The translations under genes and the position numbers were made by a program. A stretch of DNA of 39,169 bases, from NCBI GenBank assembly GCA_032718475.1, contig JAUCBJ010007743.1:1-39169 (forward strand). Direction: 5' to 3'. Positions 20,771 through 31,330 of the stretch are shown here, in pieces. Position 1 is the stretch's first letter; the number at the start of each line of letters is the position of its first letter. Source of the DNA: Nemertoderma westbladi (taxonomy: Eukaryota; Xenacoelomorpha; Nemertodermatida; Nemertodermatidae). Below the pieces are notes generated by a model. It made no database searches and had not been told where the DNA came from. It was given only the letters and a program-made list of their open reading frames with translations.

Positions 20771-23700
20771 ATGCCAAAGAAAAAGGGAAGTACTAGGAAG
20801 GAAACAATAAAAAAGGCTGAACATCCAACAACAAGTGGATGTACCGGTACGAGAGATGAGTTAGTAGTGGATGAGGGGTCTGGGGATGATGAAGGTTCGA
20901 TACACAGTGAGGGAAATAGAAGTGTTATAGTATTAGACGAGGAAGTTGTTGAAGATACCGTACAGTCCCCTGATGGGGAATTACAGAGCAGAACTGTAGA
21001 TAGACTGCTAGACTTTATAGAAGGCACCACCCAGAAGAGTTCCTCGGGGAGACAGACGTGTTTAAGAGGGATTGTAGATATATTCCTTACTTGTAGCGAC
21101 GTGAATGACGTCATAGAGGATAGAAGACTTACTCTTATAGACTGCGTGGAGCGGAGTCTCAAGAAAGGTTCATCTGAAGAACGATTCTTGGCTGTTCATC
21201 TAGGGGAGGTTTTGTGTTTTTCTTGGGGCCCTGATTCGGAGGAGCTCGGGTTGATGATGAAACCCATACTGATCCCGATAGTTTCAGACGTCTCCGAGAG
21301 ACAAGAGCTGCGCGGACGTGCGGCGAGGTGTCTGGCGTTGCTAAACTTCGTTTTATCCAGCGATATTATCAACATAACAGAAACGATGGCGGAATTAAAG
21401 AACATCTACCGTTTATCTTTCCTTAAAGGTGACGGTTCGGTCCCTTCTTTGCCACCCTCCGTGTCCGCGTTACACAACGTGTCGCTAATGTCCTGGTCAC
21501 TGTTGGCCACATTAACTCCTTTATCCCGCGTAGAGGAACTTATAGAAGACAACCTTGCTAAACTCCCTCAACTGCTGCTATCCGATGATGTTAACCTAAG
21601 GTTAGTGGCAGAGGTAGACCTCTAGACCAGTCAGGTGGGTCTAATATCACGAATATATTTTTAATTAATATATTTTAAAAATCAAATTCGAATATAACAT
21701 GTAAACTGTGGTTGGTGTCTGGGGCTCTTAAATTTACCTGAACCAAAATATTCAACCAAATAACCACGACCACGGCTGCACGGGTTTCATGGAAGACATA
21801 CAAACGATAGATAGCTAAAGGCTCTATTATTATTGTTTTTGATTTGAGGCAGAAGTATCAAACACAATGGGAGGAACCCTTTTAAACTGAATTGGTAGCG
21901 ACTAACAATGTGTTTACAGCATGTTTACACGGTATCTGCTATATGGTAGTTTGGTAGTAATAAACAATAATTCTTGGAAGTAAATAAGGTCAACAAAAAA
22001 AGGTAAACAAGTCCCCGGTAATGCGCATTGGTGGTTTCTGCCTCAATTACTAAAAATCCAATCTTCAATTACGGTACATGTGTATTGCGTTGTATTTATT
22101 ATTATCGTCAATTCCGGTAGTATAGTAATTAGCATCAATATATCATCACCCATGTGAAGAATACCAGTGGTTTCACTCGCGGCCAAATTCAGTTAGAATT
22201 TTGCGATGAAGAATTTGTATTTTCTTTAAATTTCCCCTGGTTTACTGTTTTATAGCGGTCGCTATTCAATCTTATAATCTGCACCGATACAGCTGCTAAT
22301 TCGTTTATTGTTTTATTTAGATTTTGTAACTTGAATTTTTCGTGAAAACCTGGTATTCCGCGCATCTTATTCTTATATATAACAAACAGAATACGAATAT
22401 ACTTCACATGGGCCAAACATATTGTAATGGGGTGTAAACGTTAAGCAGACAATGGTGCAGACAGTGGTGCAGACACCTGGTGCAGACAGTGGTGCAGACA
22501 GTGGTGCAGACATCTGGTGCAGACAGTGGTGCAGACGCTGGTGCAGACAGTTTACAGACAGTTGTACAGACAGTGTTGCAGGCAGTGGTGCAGACACCTG
22601 GTGCAGACAGTGGTGCAGACAGCAGTGTAGATAGTGGTGCAGACAGCGGTGCAGACACTGGTGCAGACAGCGGTGCAGACACCTGGTGCAGATGTGGTGC
22701 AGACAGTGGTGGATGCAGTGGTTCAATACAAGTGGATTAGATGGGAGACCATGTGTCAGGGGCAAGTGGCTGAACTGGTTAGCGCTACTGGTAAGGCCTG
22801 ATAGGCCGAAACGTACATATAGCGCTGATTCAAACCCCTGTGACGTGCTTCCTCATTTATTCAATTTCTGAACAAGCCATTATATTACATTATTATAAAT
22901 TATTGTAACTCACTGTTAATTTAATATCTTTAGAAACTGGTTACAATTTAATTCTGTGACATTTTATAGAATTGAATAGGTGTATAGGCCTATACTATCG
23001 ATTTGAAAAATTAGCAGTAAATGAAAAGTAATCGAACTCGTCAGCCTCCAGGAGTTCACGACTTCCATGTCTTGTAACTATAGTATAGATCGCCTTGGGT
23101 AACGCGTTATATATGTTTTTGAGAGAATACGATACGATACGAAAATTGCAAAATAAAAAAAAGTTTATTTCTGGTAAAAAAAATTTCATTTGCTTGAAAA
23201 TTTTTCTGTAGAAATACTATGATAAATATAAAAGGCTAGAGTTCCGTATAGAACTGCGTTTTTAAAATATATGCCATTGTTACTATGGCAACATTGAAGA
23301 GTTCTAGAACAATAGAAAAGTATTATATACTATTCTAGAACATAAATAAAATCAAAAATATAATGTTCTAGAACATATAGCTAGTTTTTTTTAATTTTAA
23401 AATAGCTAGTAAATTTTAAAAAATATCCAATTTGGACTCGTATTCATTTAATAATTATTGTATGAAATATGATTATTAAAGTGATGCATTTATTAAATAG
23501 AATTAAATTTGGTAGATAAATTTTCTAATAAATAAATAATATAAATAAATAATTTTTTTTGTGTTACTAGCTATTTTAAATTTGAACTAGCTACCGGTAT
23601 ATGTTCTAGAACATTATATTATTTGTATTATTTATGCTCTAGAATAGTGTATAATACATATAATATGACATAAATAAAATAAAAAATAATACTGTTCTAA

Positions 23701-25017
23701 AACATATAGCTAGTTTTTTTTAAATTTTAAAATAGCTAGTAAATTTAACTAATAATACAATTTGGTACCGGTAGATAAATTTTTTAATAATAATATAAAT
23801 ATATAATTTTTTTTTATTACTAGCTATTTTAAATTTAAAAAATTACTAGCTATATGTTCTAGAACAATAATTTTTTATTTTATTTTTGTTCTAGAATAGT
23901 GTATATTATATATTTTTTGTTCTAGAACTCTTCACTGTTGCCATCGTAACAATGATTTATGTTATAAAAATGCAGTTCTATACGGAACTGTTACCAATAT
24001 AAAATAAGTATTTCTTATTTATAATTCCTTCGATATTGGAGTTGCAACTTGCAATTATGAATTTATGTACTAATATGGAATAACATTCAAAGCTGAAAGT
24101 TTGAACTCAAACTCTCATCCCTAGTGGTATTAATTCATTGTGTACAAATATTAAACCTAATAATCAATTTACTTTAGTTAAATTTATAATTACATTATTA
24201 CGTATCTTGTTCTAGAACCATTTAATTTTATAGTAACTTTGGATTCATTTTCTAATGGCCAATGTACCAATGATTTTCTTTAAAGAAGTATTTTTTGTCC
24301 CCGCTGTAATCCGCATTTCAATCAATTAAAGGTAAATAATTTTTTCCTTATCCTTCGGCTTCGAAATAGTATGAGTGTACTATTATTCATTTTAATTTAA
24401 TTAAAAAGTTAAATTATTTTTCCCTTTAAAAGACAGTGCAGTGCAACCACGTTCTGTATTTCTCTGCCTATTACTTTGACAACCACATTATTAATTAAAA
24501 CTTATTATGTTTTAGGATTTCGGCTGGGGAATGTTTGGCTCTGCTGTACGAACTGGGGAGAGAGAGCGGTCGTCGCACCTTCCGAGGGCAGACTCATCGG
24601 GAGTTATTGGAGCGATTGGAGGAGTTGGCGACCGATAGTAATCGGCACAGGGCTAAACGAGATCGGAGGCAACAGCGGTCCTGTTTCCGGGATATTCTGC
24701 GGAGTATATCGGGGATGGAATACCCCTACACTAAGATACGGTTCGGTAGGGAACTTCTGGAACTCAACTCATGGTGTCGGAAACTCCAGTACAATGTGTT
24801 TAAGGATATCCTTGGGTCCGGGTTGAGTTTGTACCTCCGAGAGAATCATTTACTCCGAGATATATTCGGGTTGGGGACGCCTCTTACTGTGGATCACGTC
24901 GTAGCCAAAGTATCCAAACGGGAGCGTCAGTTTATCAACTCTGAGAACTTTAAGGCTCAAACAACAGTCCGGGGAAAGTTGAGGGATAAACGCAGTTACC
25001 GGATTCCCGACGAATAG
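20771..25017 (+). CDS. IFRD: IFRD1/IFRD2 homologue, two coding exons (20771-21600, 24516-25017)
   Basis: 443 codons. Human IFRD1 and IFRD2 are about 450 and 440 residues long. Exon 1 has a basic MPKKKGSTRK start, an acidic low-complexity stretch, then the ARM-like IFRD domain (about 70-277) with RRLTLIDCVERSLKKGSSEE and KLPQLLLSDDVNLR. Exon 2 holds the IFRD C-terminal domain (about 300-430) with HRAKRDRRQQRSCFRDIL and FKDILGSGLSLYL. The boundary is AAG|GTTAGT (21600/21601) and TTTTAG|G (24515/24516), phase 2. The joined reading crosses a region conserved in animal IFRDs without a gap. Without splicing exon 1 would stop at 21625. Vertebrate IFRD proteins act as transcriptional co-regulators, and IFRD2 binds translationally inactive ribosomes. 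No stop or frameshift breaks the joined frame. The long intron-free first exon is notable against the many-exon vertebrate genes. Confidence 0.92.
22432..22738 (+). repeat. 12-bp minisatellite (GGTGCAGACAGT-type), intronic copy
   Basis: About 23 variant units follow the unique leader gtgtaaacgttaagcagac (22432-22450). The same leader and repeat occur at 27674 and, inverted, ending at 28960. The shared non-repetitive leader shows these are copies of one element and not independent simple repeats. Open frames through it in several frames reflect a stop-free 12-mer. Confidence 0.9.
22752..22850 (+). mobile_element. tRNA-derived SINE-like unit
   Basis: An A-box-like TGGCTGAACTGG (22767-22778) and a B-box-like GATTCAAACCC (22827-22837) are spaced about 60 bp apart, as in long-variable-arm tRNAs. 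The leading gtcagggg and trailing cccctgtgac are roughly complementary. The clover-leaf is imperfect and there is no clear anticodon arm, so a SINE head or tRNA relic is likelier than a functional tRNA gene. Confidence 0.5.
23240..23989. mobile_element. Inverted-repeat element with many TTCTAGAA dyads (750 bp)
   Basis: Terminal arms of about 72 bp, beginning AGTTCCGTATAGAACTGC, match between 23240-23311 and 23918-23989 with a few differences. The interior is itself made of inverted sub-copies (atagctagtttttttt / aaaattactagctat), so the whole could fold back. GTTCTAGAAC or a one-base variant occurs about nine times. No clear target duplication was identified and there is no coding capacity. 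The superfamily is unknown. Confidence 0.75.
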
Positions 25018-25240
25018 ATTCCTGTCCTTTTCTCCCGGACACTTTAGGTTTATTATATTATTTCATTATTATTTAAATGTCATTAATCAATGCAGGAAGA
25101 GATTTCAATATGGTTTGTGAGGTTGCTTTCTATATCGTGTTGGAGCTAAATTATTTTGGAGCGATGCCGCTAGAATACGGGCTCGTTCTACCAAGATAAG
25201 GTGCTAAACTGCTAAACATTGTCAATATATTTTGAGTTAT
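25018..25240 (+). other. 3' flank of the IFRD gene
   Basis: Contains the 3' untranslated region. I see no canonical AATAAA close to the stop. AT-rich sequence runs to the pentanucleotide repeat. Confidence 0.4.
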
Positions 25241-25407
25241 GGGCTGGGCTGGGCTGGGTTGGGCTGGGCTGGGCTGGGCTGGGCTGGGCTGGGCTGGGCT
25301 GGGCTGGGCTGGGCTGGGCTGGGCTGGGCTGGGCTGGGCTGGGCTGGGCTGGGCTGGGCTGGGCTGGGCTGGGCTGGGCTGGGCTGGCTGAGCTGAGCTG
25401 GGCTGGG
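25241..25407 (+). repeat. (GGGCT)n pentanucleotide tract
   Basis: About 29 nearly perfect GGGCT units, with variants at both edges (gggtt, ggctgagct). Both strands read through as open frames because the unit has no stop. Not coding. Confidence 0.97.
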
Positions 25408-25499
25408 GATTCCGAATCTGGTATCAGTTTTTCGATTAGTTGCTTTCATCTCGAGTTAGGCAATAATTGCAATTTTAACGTAAAATTTTTAAATTTGGT

Positions 25500-26040
25500 A
25501 CAGCACCTCTTTGACACCAAAAAGGCCAAAAACCACCCGAAAATTTTGAAATATTTTGCGAGTTTCGGAATCAGCCCCAAAAAGTTCCCTATTGGTATCA
25601 AAACCATAAAAGAAGATTGGAAAAAATTTCAAAGTGTTCACTTTTGGTGCATTTTTGTCAGTTGTAATCAGGAGAAAATTTCAATGCCATTATTCTCGCG
25701 ATGGCTTTTTTTTGTGATACTTTGTTGTACATATACATCATAAAACATCATACACACATTTTAACTACTCTCTAATCTCTAACTTTCGTTTTGTTTGCAG
25801 AATTAAGTAGATAAATATTCCACGCAAAAATTTGTTCATTAATTAAAAAATAAATAGAGAAAGTGTTCCAAAAAATCAATCGCGGGAAAAATTACATTAC
25901 AATTTTCCTGATTACAACTGACCAATCATGCACTACAAATGTTTCCAAAAGTCGCGAACAAAACAACTTATAGAGAAACTGATTTCTGATTCGGAATAAC
26001 CATGAATTTGATAAAATTTGATATTGGGAAACGCATTTAA
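25500..26040. repeat. Diverged foldback element
   Basis: GTCAGTTGTAATCAGG (25657-25672) and its flanks are complementary to 25901-25922. Weaker pairing extends outward on both sides (gtgcat/atgcac, then ttcggaatcag/ctgattccgaat-like words near 25565 and 25990). The arms are diverged, so this is an old element. It holds no gene. Confidence 0.5.
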
Positions 26041-26070
26041 AAGAAAACTGTCGAAAAACTAGGTGTGAAC

Positions 26071-26145
26071 CAGTGTTTAAACGGGATCAGACTTTTCGAG
26101 ATTTCCTGGATCGGGATTATCACTCTCGGGATCCTGTTTAAACAC
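26071..26145. repeat. Short inverted repeat, about 75 bp
   Basis: The left arm CAGTGTTTAAACGGGATC (26071-26088) pairs with the right arm gggatcctgtttaaacact (about 26128-26145). The words ctaggtgt lie on both sides. It could be a tiny MITE or the tip of a larger one. From 26160 to 26940 I see only AT-rich DNA, a C run (26527-26538) and a short unremarkable open frame at 26237-26437. Confidence 0.55.
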
Positions 26146-26860
26146 TAGGTGTATCCCCTCTCCAAAAAAATGTTTATTCGACTCAAATATAATGTGGTTC
26201 TGATAATATAAACTCCTTATTTATTATTTATACAATATGGCGAGAATACGGAGAGAGGAGATTCCCAAACCTCTTTTGGTCTGTGTTATTAAAAAGCCGC
26301 CGCAGGGCAAGCGTAAGCGAAATAATAACAATTACAATATAACTAATGTACCTCTACCTAGACCAATATACAACAAAATAGTTCCTTCGCGTAGCGCGTC
26401 ACATAAACTTATGTTAATCAATATTATATATATTTAATTATTTCGGCACATTATGTTTAAAACATACTGGAACAGGTTCATAACCCCTACTGTTGTAGTT
26501 CATATAAGCCAATGTATATTAGGACAACCCCCCCCCCCCCTTCTTTGATTGCCAGTATATTATTATACTGTAGGTCGTAAAGTTCAACAATAAGTATACT
26601 CAATCAAAAGTAGGCCTACGTTATTTATAAACAATCAGACGCCGTTGCTTAATCCTAATTCTTTGAAAACTTTACCGCAAAACCAAATAATATAAATGAT
26701 ACAAAGTGTTAAATAACGAGATGCGGGAACTAAAGACTGGAAAATTACCTTAAAAGTTTGAAGAAAGTAACGACTCGTTTGCATCAGCAGGAACTAAAGA
26801 AGCGGAAAATATCTTCCTGGCCTGTTGTATTTATTACATATACTAACTAAGTCGCTAGAC

Positions 26861-26911
26861 GCGGGCACTAACGTCTTGCGGGCACTAACGTGTCGCGGGC
26901 ACTAACGTCCC
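26861..26911 (+). repeat. Short tandem repeat, cgggcactaacgt
   Basis: Three units of 16-18 bp containing gcgggcactaacgt lie immediately upstream of the zinc-finger fragment's 3' end. Confidence 0.75.
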
Positions 26912-26943
26912 ATGGGACAGTAGTGCCAGCGATAATGCGACTA

Positions 26944-27357
26944 AGTGACCGCGGGGTTTTTCGCCAGAGCGTGTGAGTGCGTGCGAGCGTGAGTGCGTTG
27001 GTGTTTCGTTAGATCGCCAGTCCTGGCGTATGATTTACTATACACGGAACAGCTATAGGGTTTCTCACAAGAGTGAGTGCGTTCGTGTTTCATTAGATTA
27101 TATTTCCTTGCAAACACTTTCCCACAAGAACTACAGTACATCCCACACTATTATGGTTGGTTCATCTGAACTGGATCGTTTCTTAGGATCAGTAAAAACG
27201 TTGGAACCCGAACATGTTGGAGTAGAGCCGGTTCATTGTGTTTCCGTTTTAAATGGGAAACGAGAAAAGATTCCGCCGTGTAGATGATGTCGCAATGTTC
27301 GCACGGGAATTTATGTAAACTCATATCGTGAACTACTCGAGGTTGCGCGTCGCTCAC
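26944..27357 (-). pseudogene. C2H2 zinc-finger protein fragment
   Basis: Minus-strand reading gives FPCEHCDIIYTAESFLVSH with a following KRKH (C-x2-C-x12-H-x4-H) near 27270-27320. After two adjacent in-frame stops (TAA TAG, near 27148-27153) comes MYCSSCGKVFARKYNLMKH with ERTH, a complete finger. A last finger has lost its second Cys (CSVYSKSYARTGDLTKH). The linker HSCEKPY replaces the usual TGEKPY. Stops, the lost ligand and lack of surrounding domains point to a relic. The alternative is that the two parts are exons of a real gene, but no convincing splice sites are seen. Zinc-finger proteins of this type bind DNA. Confidence 0.55.
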
Positions 27358-27673
27358 TCTCTTTTCAAGGTCCTAGAGCTGGAATTTCGAACTTTCTTAA
27401 AAAATTGAAAAAAAACATTTTTTAAAGCTTAATTAAATTTTTAAAATAATTCGGGCTCTAACTGGTTTCTGTTCGGTCTCAACTAGGGCTCAACAGAAGC
27501 TTCGGCTTCGGTTCGGTTCGGGCCGAAGTTTGGCAATTTCGGTTCGGTTCGGCTTCTGCAATTGATACTGCAGAAGCCCGGAGCTAAATATTCCAAGTAT
27601 TACATTGACTGATTGAGCTCAGAAGACAGTAAGACTAATCAATCTGTCCATCGTTGTACTAATTAATTTTAGA

Positions 27674-28125
27674 GTGTAAACGTTAAGCAGACACTGGTGC
27701 AGAGCAGACAGTGGTGCAGACAATGGTGCAGACAGTGATGCAGACAGTGATACAGACAGTGGTGCAGACACAGGGTGCAGACAGTGGTGCACGCACTGGT
27801 GCAGACAGTGGTGGAGACCCAGACAGTAGTGCAGACATTGGTGCAGACAGTGGTGCAGACAGTGGTGCAGATACTGGTGCAGACAGTGGTGCAGACACCT
27901 GGTGCAGACAATGGTGCAGACACTGGTGCAGACAGTGGTACAGACACTGGTGCAGACACTGGTGCAGACAGTGGTACAGACACCTGGTGCAAACAGTATG
28001 GTGCAGACACTGGTGCAGACAGTGGTGCAGACACTGGTGCAGAGACAGTGGTGCAGACAGTGGTGCAGACAGTGGTGCAGATACTGGTGCAGACAGTGGT
28101 ACAGACACTGGTGCAGACAGTAAAG
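27674..28125 (+). repeat. 12-bp minisatellite, second copy
   Basis: About 36 variant ggtgcagacagt units follow the leader gtgtaaacgttaagcagac (from 27674), as in the IFRD intron. Confidence 0.9.
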
Positions 28126-28733
28126 GGGCGAGCAGGTTAGTAAAGGAGCAGGTTTCAGAGGAGTATTGGGGGAACCAAAACAATAAACGTTATTGTTTTG
28201 CGGGCTAAGAATACCCAAGGGCCAAGAATACTCGCAGGCTAAGAATACTCGCGGGCTGAGAATTCCTGAGACCTTACTGTAGTTAGTGAATGTATAGGCC
28301 TATCCCCAGCATGAGACAATAACTTAATGAGCTCGTTTTATTATACAGTAATAAGCAGTGGCTCCAGTAAAGGTAAACAAATTAAACATACTCTGTATAA
28401 AGTAAGTCATGTATAAACAATCAAACACTGTCGCTTAAACCTCATTCCTTGGAGACATTGCTGCTTACAATTTATAGACATTATTGTTTATATGAAAACG
28501 AGAATACCGATTAATTACTTTCGTACACACCTCTTATAATTATTTGTAATCAGGGCACATTTACCCGCACGCACCCCGACTTGTACTACATACGTCCTCC
28601 CTACTTCATGTAGAACCTTTCAGTAGTTACTCGCATATTTGTAGATAATAAAGTGTATGATAAAATATAATATAATAGTGCCTGGTGGTATTGTGTTTTG
28701 TGGTACTCTGGTAATTCAGTATTTTCACCAGGA

Positions 28734-28960
28734 GTCTGCACCACTGTCTGCACCACTGTCTGCACCACTGTCCGCATCAGGTGTCTGCACCACTGTCTGC
28801 ACCAGTGTTTGCACCACTGTCCGCACCAGTGTCTGCACCACTGTCTGCACTAATGTCTGCACCACTGTCTGCACGCTGCACCACTGTCTGCACCAGTGTC
28901 TGCACCACTGGCCGCACCAGGTGTCTGCAGTCTGCACCACTGTCTGGTTAACGTTTACAC
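28734..28960 (-). repeat. 12-bp minisatellite, third copy (inverted)
   Basis: Same unit on the minus strand, with the leader gtgtaaacgttaaccagaca at 28941-28960. It faces the second copy across about 600 bp inside the same hAT-like element. Confidence 0.9.
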
Positions 28961-29050
28961 CCTTAATTTTGGACTGAACTTCCATTTAAATGGCTTTTTT
29001 TTAATATTTTCCAGGTTACTTGGGTAGTTTCAAAATTAGCTTAATTATAC

Positions 29051-29345
29051 AGTAGTTTAGGTTAGGCTAAATATTGCCATTTTACTTTGTAGTACCATTT
29101 TTTTTAATTAATCATAACTTTGATACATAATACCAAATATACCTACTACCTCATATAAATAGTATTACAAAGACTACCTGTACTTTTAGTGAGGTTTTCT
29201 AAATTTGACGTCACTACTGTACGGCTTACTACGGGTGAAAATATGGTGCATACAGTAAGTGCATGCATACAGTAAGTATACAGTAGTTTAGGTTAGTAAT
29301 GTACAGTAATGTAAATATTGCCATTTTATTTTGTAGTATTTATTT
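29051..29345 (+). repeat. Diverged direct repeat of about 75 bp
   Basis: cagtagtttaggttag... and aatattgccattttac/tttgtag... followed by taattaatcata occur at about 29051-29120 and again at about 29280-29370. No coding potential. Confidence 0.65.
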
Positions 29346-29568
29346 TTTTAATTAATCATAGCTTTCTCGCCAAGTCCGCAGACCAAATAGGTACCAGTCT
29401 GCCACTGCCAGTCAGACAATAGTGACGTAAATACGAATTTATGACCATTACTTGCTAACTTTCTGAACTTCGGTTCGGATTCGGTTCGGTTCGGCCCGAA
29501 GTTGGCCCTGCTTCGGTTCGGTTCGGTTCGGCCCCGTAAAGTGCCTTCTGTTGAACCCTAGTCTCAAC

Positions 29569-30142
29569 TCATTCTCACTCAGCGCACATCCTTTCATTAA
29601 TACATTCGGATTCCCCACCACCTATAACTTTTTTCTTTATCTTCTTTTTTTCCTGACGTCTTAAATTTTCATACTGCATTTTCACAACTCGATTCCATAA
29701 TGGTTGCCGACTTATGTTTTTTGTTTGTTTATGTAAATTTTTGTACTGCTGTATGTAGATAGGGAGTACCAGTTAAATAACTGGGAGCAAATCTTGGGAT
29801 AGGAGTAGCGCCCACCCCTACCCTCAGGTAGCAGCTATCGAAAGAGGAGCCTTCGGGTTGCCTCCGGCTTCGGCCGACTGTTTGCTTGCTTGCTTGTATG
29901 TAGATAACTTTTCGTGTCAATTGTTTCCTACTGTATTTCCCCTCTTTCTTTCCAGTCTGCCAGTCTGGCAACAGCAACACTACTGTAGCTATGCTATATT
30001 AATTTCATGGACTTGTTAGAAACCTTTACTTGCAGTGCCATATATTATATATACATAGAAGTTATTTTGTTATATTTGTTTATTTTGTTGGTTTGGTTTA
30101 ACTTATCATTTATATTAGTTGTAATATTTGCGATTAAAGTTC
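29569..30142. other. Intergenic DNA left of the gypsy element
   Basis: No gene is recognised. It contains a short GC-rich patch near 29800-29880 and a cttgcttgcttg run. The open frame 30007-30210 runs into the gypsy LTR and is accidental. Confidence 0.5.
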
Positions 30143-30146
30143 AAGT

Positions 30147-30335
30147 TGTGGAGATGGCGTCTAGCCACGAAATGAAAACGTATGTAGACTCAAGTTCGAG
30201 CGATCGCTGATGGCATACTGCAGTACTGTCGTACAATTCTGTAGGTGGGCCTAGAGTTCCTCTCTAGGGTTGCTAGGCAACCGTAATAACAAAGTTTTGG
30301 GATTGTATAATATGTATGTCAGTGGGGCTGCCACA
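30147..30335 (-). repeat. 3' LTR of the gypsy element
   Basis: 189 bp, TGTGGAGATGG...GGCTGCCACA as read on the plus strand. It is identical to the other LTR except for one missing A near 30314. Confidence 0.95.
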
Positions 30336-30360
30336 TGACCCCCCCCCCCCCCCCCCAGTC
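30336..30360 (-). promoter_or_regulatory. G-rich tract at the polypurine tract position
   Basis: Eighteen Cs on the plus strand (30339-30356), so G18 on the element strand, lie beside the 3' LTR where the plus-strand primer is expected. Three non-G bases (TCA) separate the run from the LTR. The run may have expanded from a normal purine tract. Confidence 0.5.
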
Positions 30361-30370
30361 TCGAAACGTA

Positions 30371-31330
30371 TTAGAGATATTCAGGTGGACGGACCGTCCG
30401 GCCCGATCGAGTTTGTACGGGCGGTTGGGCTGGGGTTGGTGGTCTTTGCGTTAGTACCGGCGGTGTAGGAGGTACCGGAGGTGCGTTCGGGGGTCGACCT
30501 CGGCGCCGCGGTTGGCCGAGAACGACCGGCTCGGTAAAATCGAGATGGGCCGGTTTGAGTCGGTCGACTGAAATCGTTTCAGTTCGACCGCCCATATCGA
30601 TCTTAAATGTTTTGGGTCCGGGGGTGAGGACCTTGTAAGGCCCCTCGTAGGGGCGTTCGAATGGCGTCCGGTGGGCGTCGCGCCGGACGAAAACGTAGGT
30701 AGCGTCGTGGAGGTCCGGTGGAACCGACGACGGAGTCAGTCCGTGGCGTGACGTCGGTACCGGAGCGAACCGCCCGACCGTATCCCGGAGTTGAGGGAGG
30801 ATCGTGGACGGCGAGTGCTGGGCGCCTGTAGCCGGCGGAAGGAACTCGCCCGGGACGGTGAGGGGGGCACCGTAGACCAGCTCGGCGGAGGAGGTCCCCA
30901 AGTCGTCCTTGGGAGCGGTCCGGATTCCGAGGAGAACCCACGGCAACTCGTCGACCCAATCGGGGCCGGTGAGCGAGGCCCGCAGGGCGGACTTTAGGTG
31001 GCGGTGGAAACGTTCCACCAGTCCGTTCGCTTGTGGGTGGTAGGCCGTGGTGCGGTGCAGTTGGGTGCCCAGCAGCTGGTTGACGGCGGACCAGAGCTGG
31101 GAGGTAAACTGCGAACCGCGGTCGGAGGAGAGATCCGCGGGGACGCCGAACCGAGATATCCAGATGGAGATGAGAGCCCGGGCGCAACTCTCGGTGGAGG
31201 TCTCGGTGAGGGGCACGGCCTCTGGCCACCGAGTGAACCGGTCTACCATCGTCAGCAGGTGAGTGAACCCGCGCGATGGTGGTAGAGGGCCGACCAGATC
31301 CACGTGGATGTGGTCGAACCGGCGGGGTGG
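30371..31330 (-). pseudogene. pol: Gypsy integrase, catalytic core and C-terminus
   Basis: This is the second part of pol, in a frame different from the protease-RT frame. The rve triad, numbered from the ORF start at 32026, begins with Asp243 ([10 protein letters not shown]), followed by the Asp in LSSDRGSQF and the Glu in NGLVERFH. A GPY-like EGPYKVL and a Pro-rich tail follow. The zinc-binding half is in the upstream frame, so a single small indel within the C-rich stretch at about 31315-31335 separates the two. The part of this frame upstream of 31330 is a shadow of RT/RNase H. Confidence 0.88.

Larger units (their letters stand above)
21601..24515 (+). other. Phase-2 intron of the IFRD gene (2915 bp)
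   Basis: The GTTAGT donor and TTATGTTTTAG acceptor are close to animal consensus. The intron hosts a 12-bp minisatellite (22432-22738), a tRNA-like SINE unit (22752-22850) and a 750-bp inverted-repeat element (23240-23989). The intervals 21601-22430, 22851-23239 and 23990-24515 are AT-rich and I see no gene there. Confidence 0.9.
27484..29560. mobile_element. Non-autonomous hAT-like element carrying two opposed minisatellites
   Basis: Terminal inverted repeats TAGGG(C/T)TCAACAGAAG (27484-27499 and 29545-29560) are flanked by identical 8-mers GTCTCAAC (27476-27483 and 29561-29568). Subterminal (ttcgg)n arrays lie inside both ends. The interior holds the 12-bp minisatellite twice, in opposite orientations (27674-28125 and 28734-28960). 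The intervals 28140-28730 and 28961-29460 have no gene. A tandem aagaatactcgc repeat sits near 28205-28260. No transposase is seen. Confidence 0.85.

Noticed and set aside
20771-21625. IFRD as a C-terminally truncated pseudogene
   Set aside because: A strong splice donor lies at 21601, and the missing C-terminal domain is found in matching phase at 24516.
22767-22837. Functional tRNA gene
   Set aside because: The box words are present but no convincing anticodon arm or complete acceptor pairing was found, so a SINE or relic fits better.
25219-25743. 174-codon frame with Gly-Trp-Ala-Gly-Leu repeats
   Set aside because: It is a translation of the (GGGCT)n tract and adjoining AT-rich DNA, with no domain and equally open on the other strand.
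26237-26437. 66-codon basic open frame
   Set aside because: It has an Asn-rich composition in AT-rich DNA with no recognisable domain and no splice context, so it is not supported as a gene.
27711-28208. Long open frames in several frames through the minisatellites (also 22452-22740 and 28657-28977)
   Set aside because: The 12-bp unit contains no stop in most frames and preserves phase. Parallel open frames on both strands are an artefact of the repeat.
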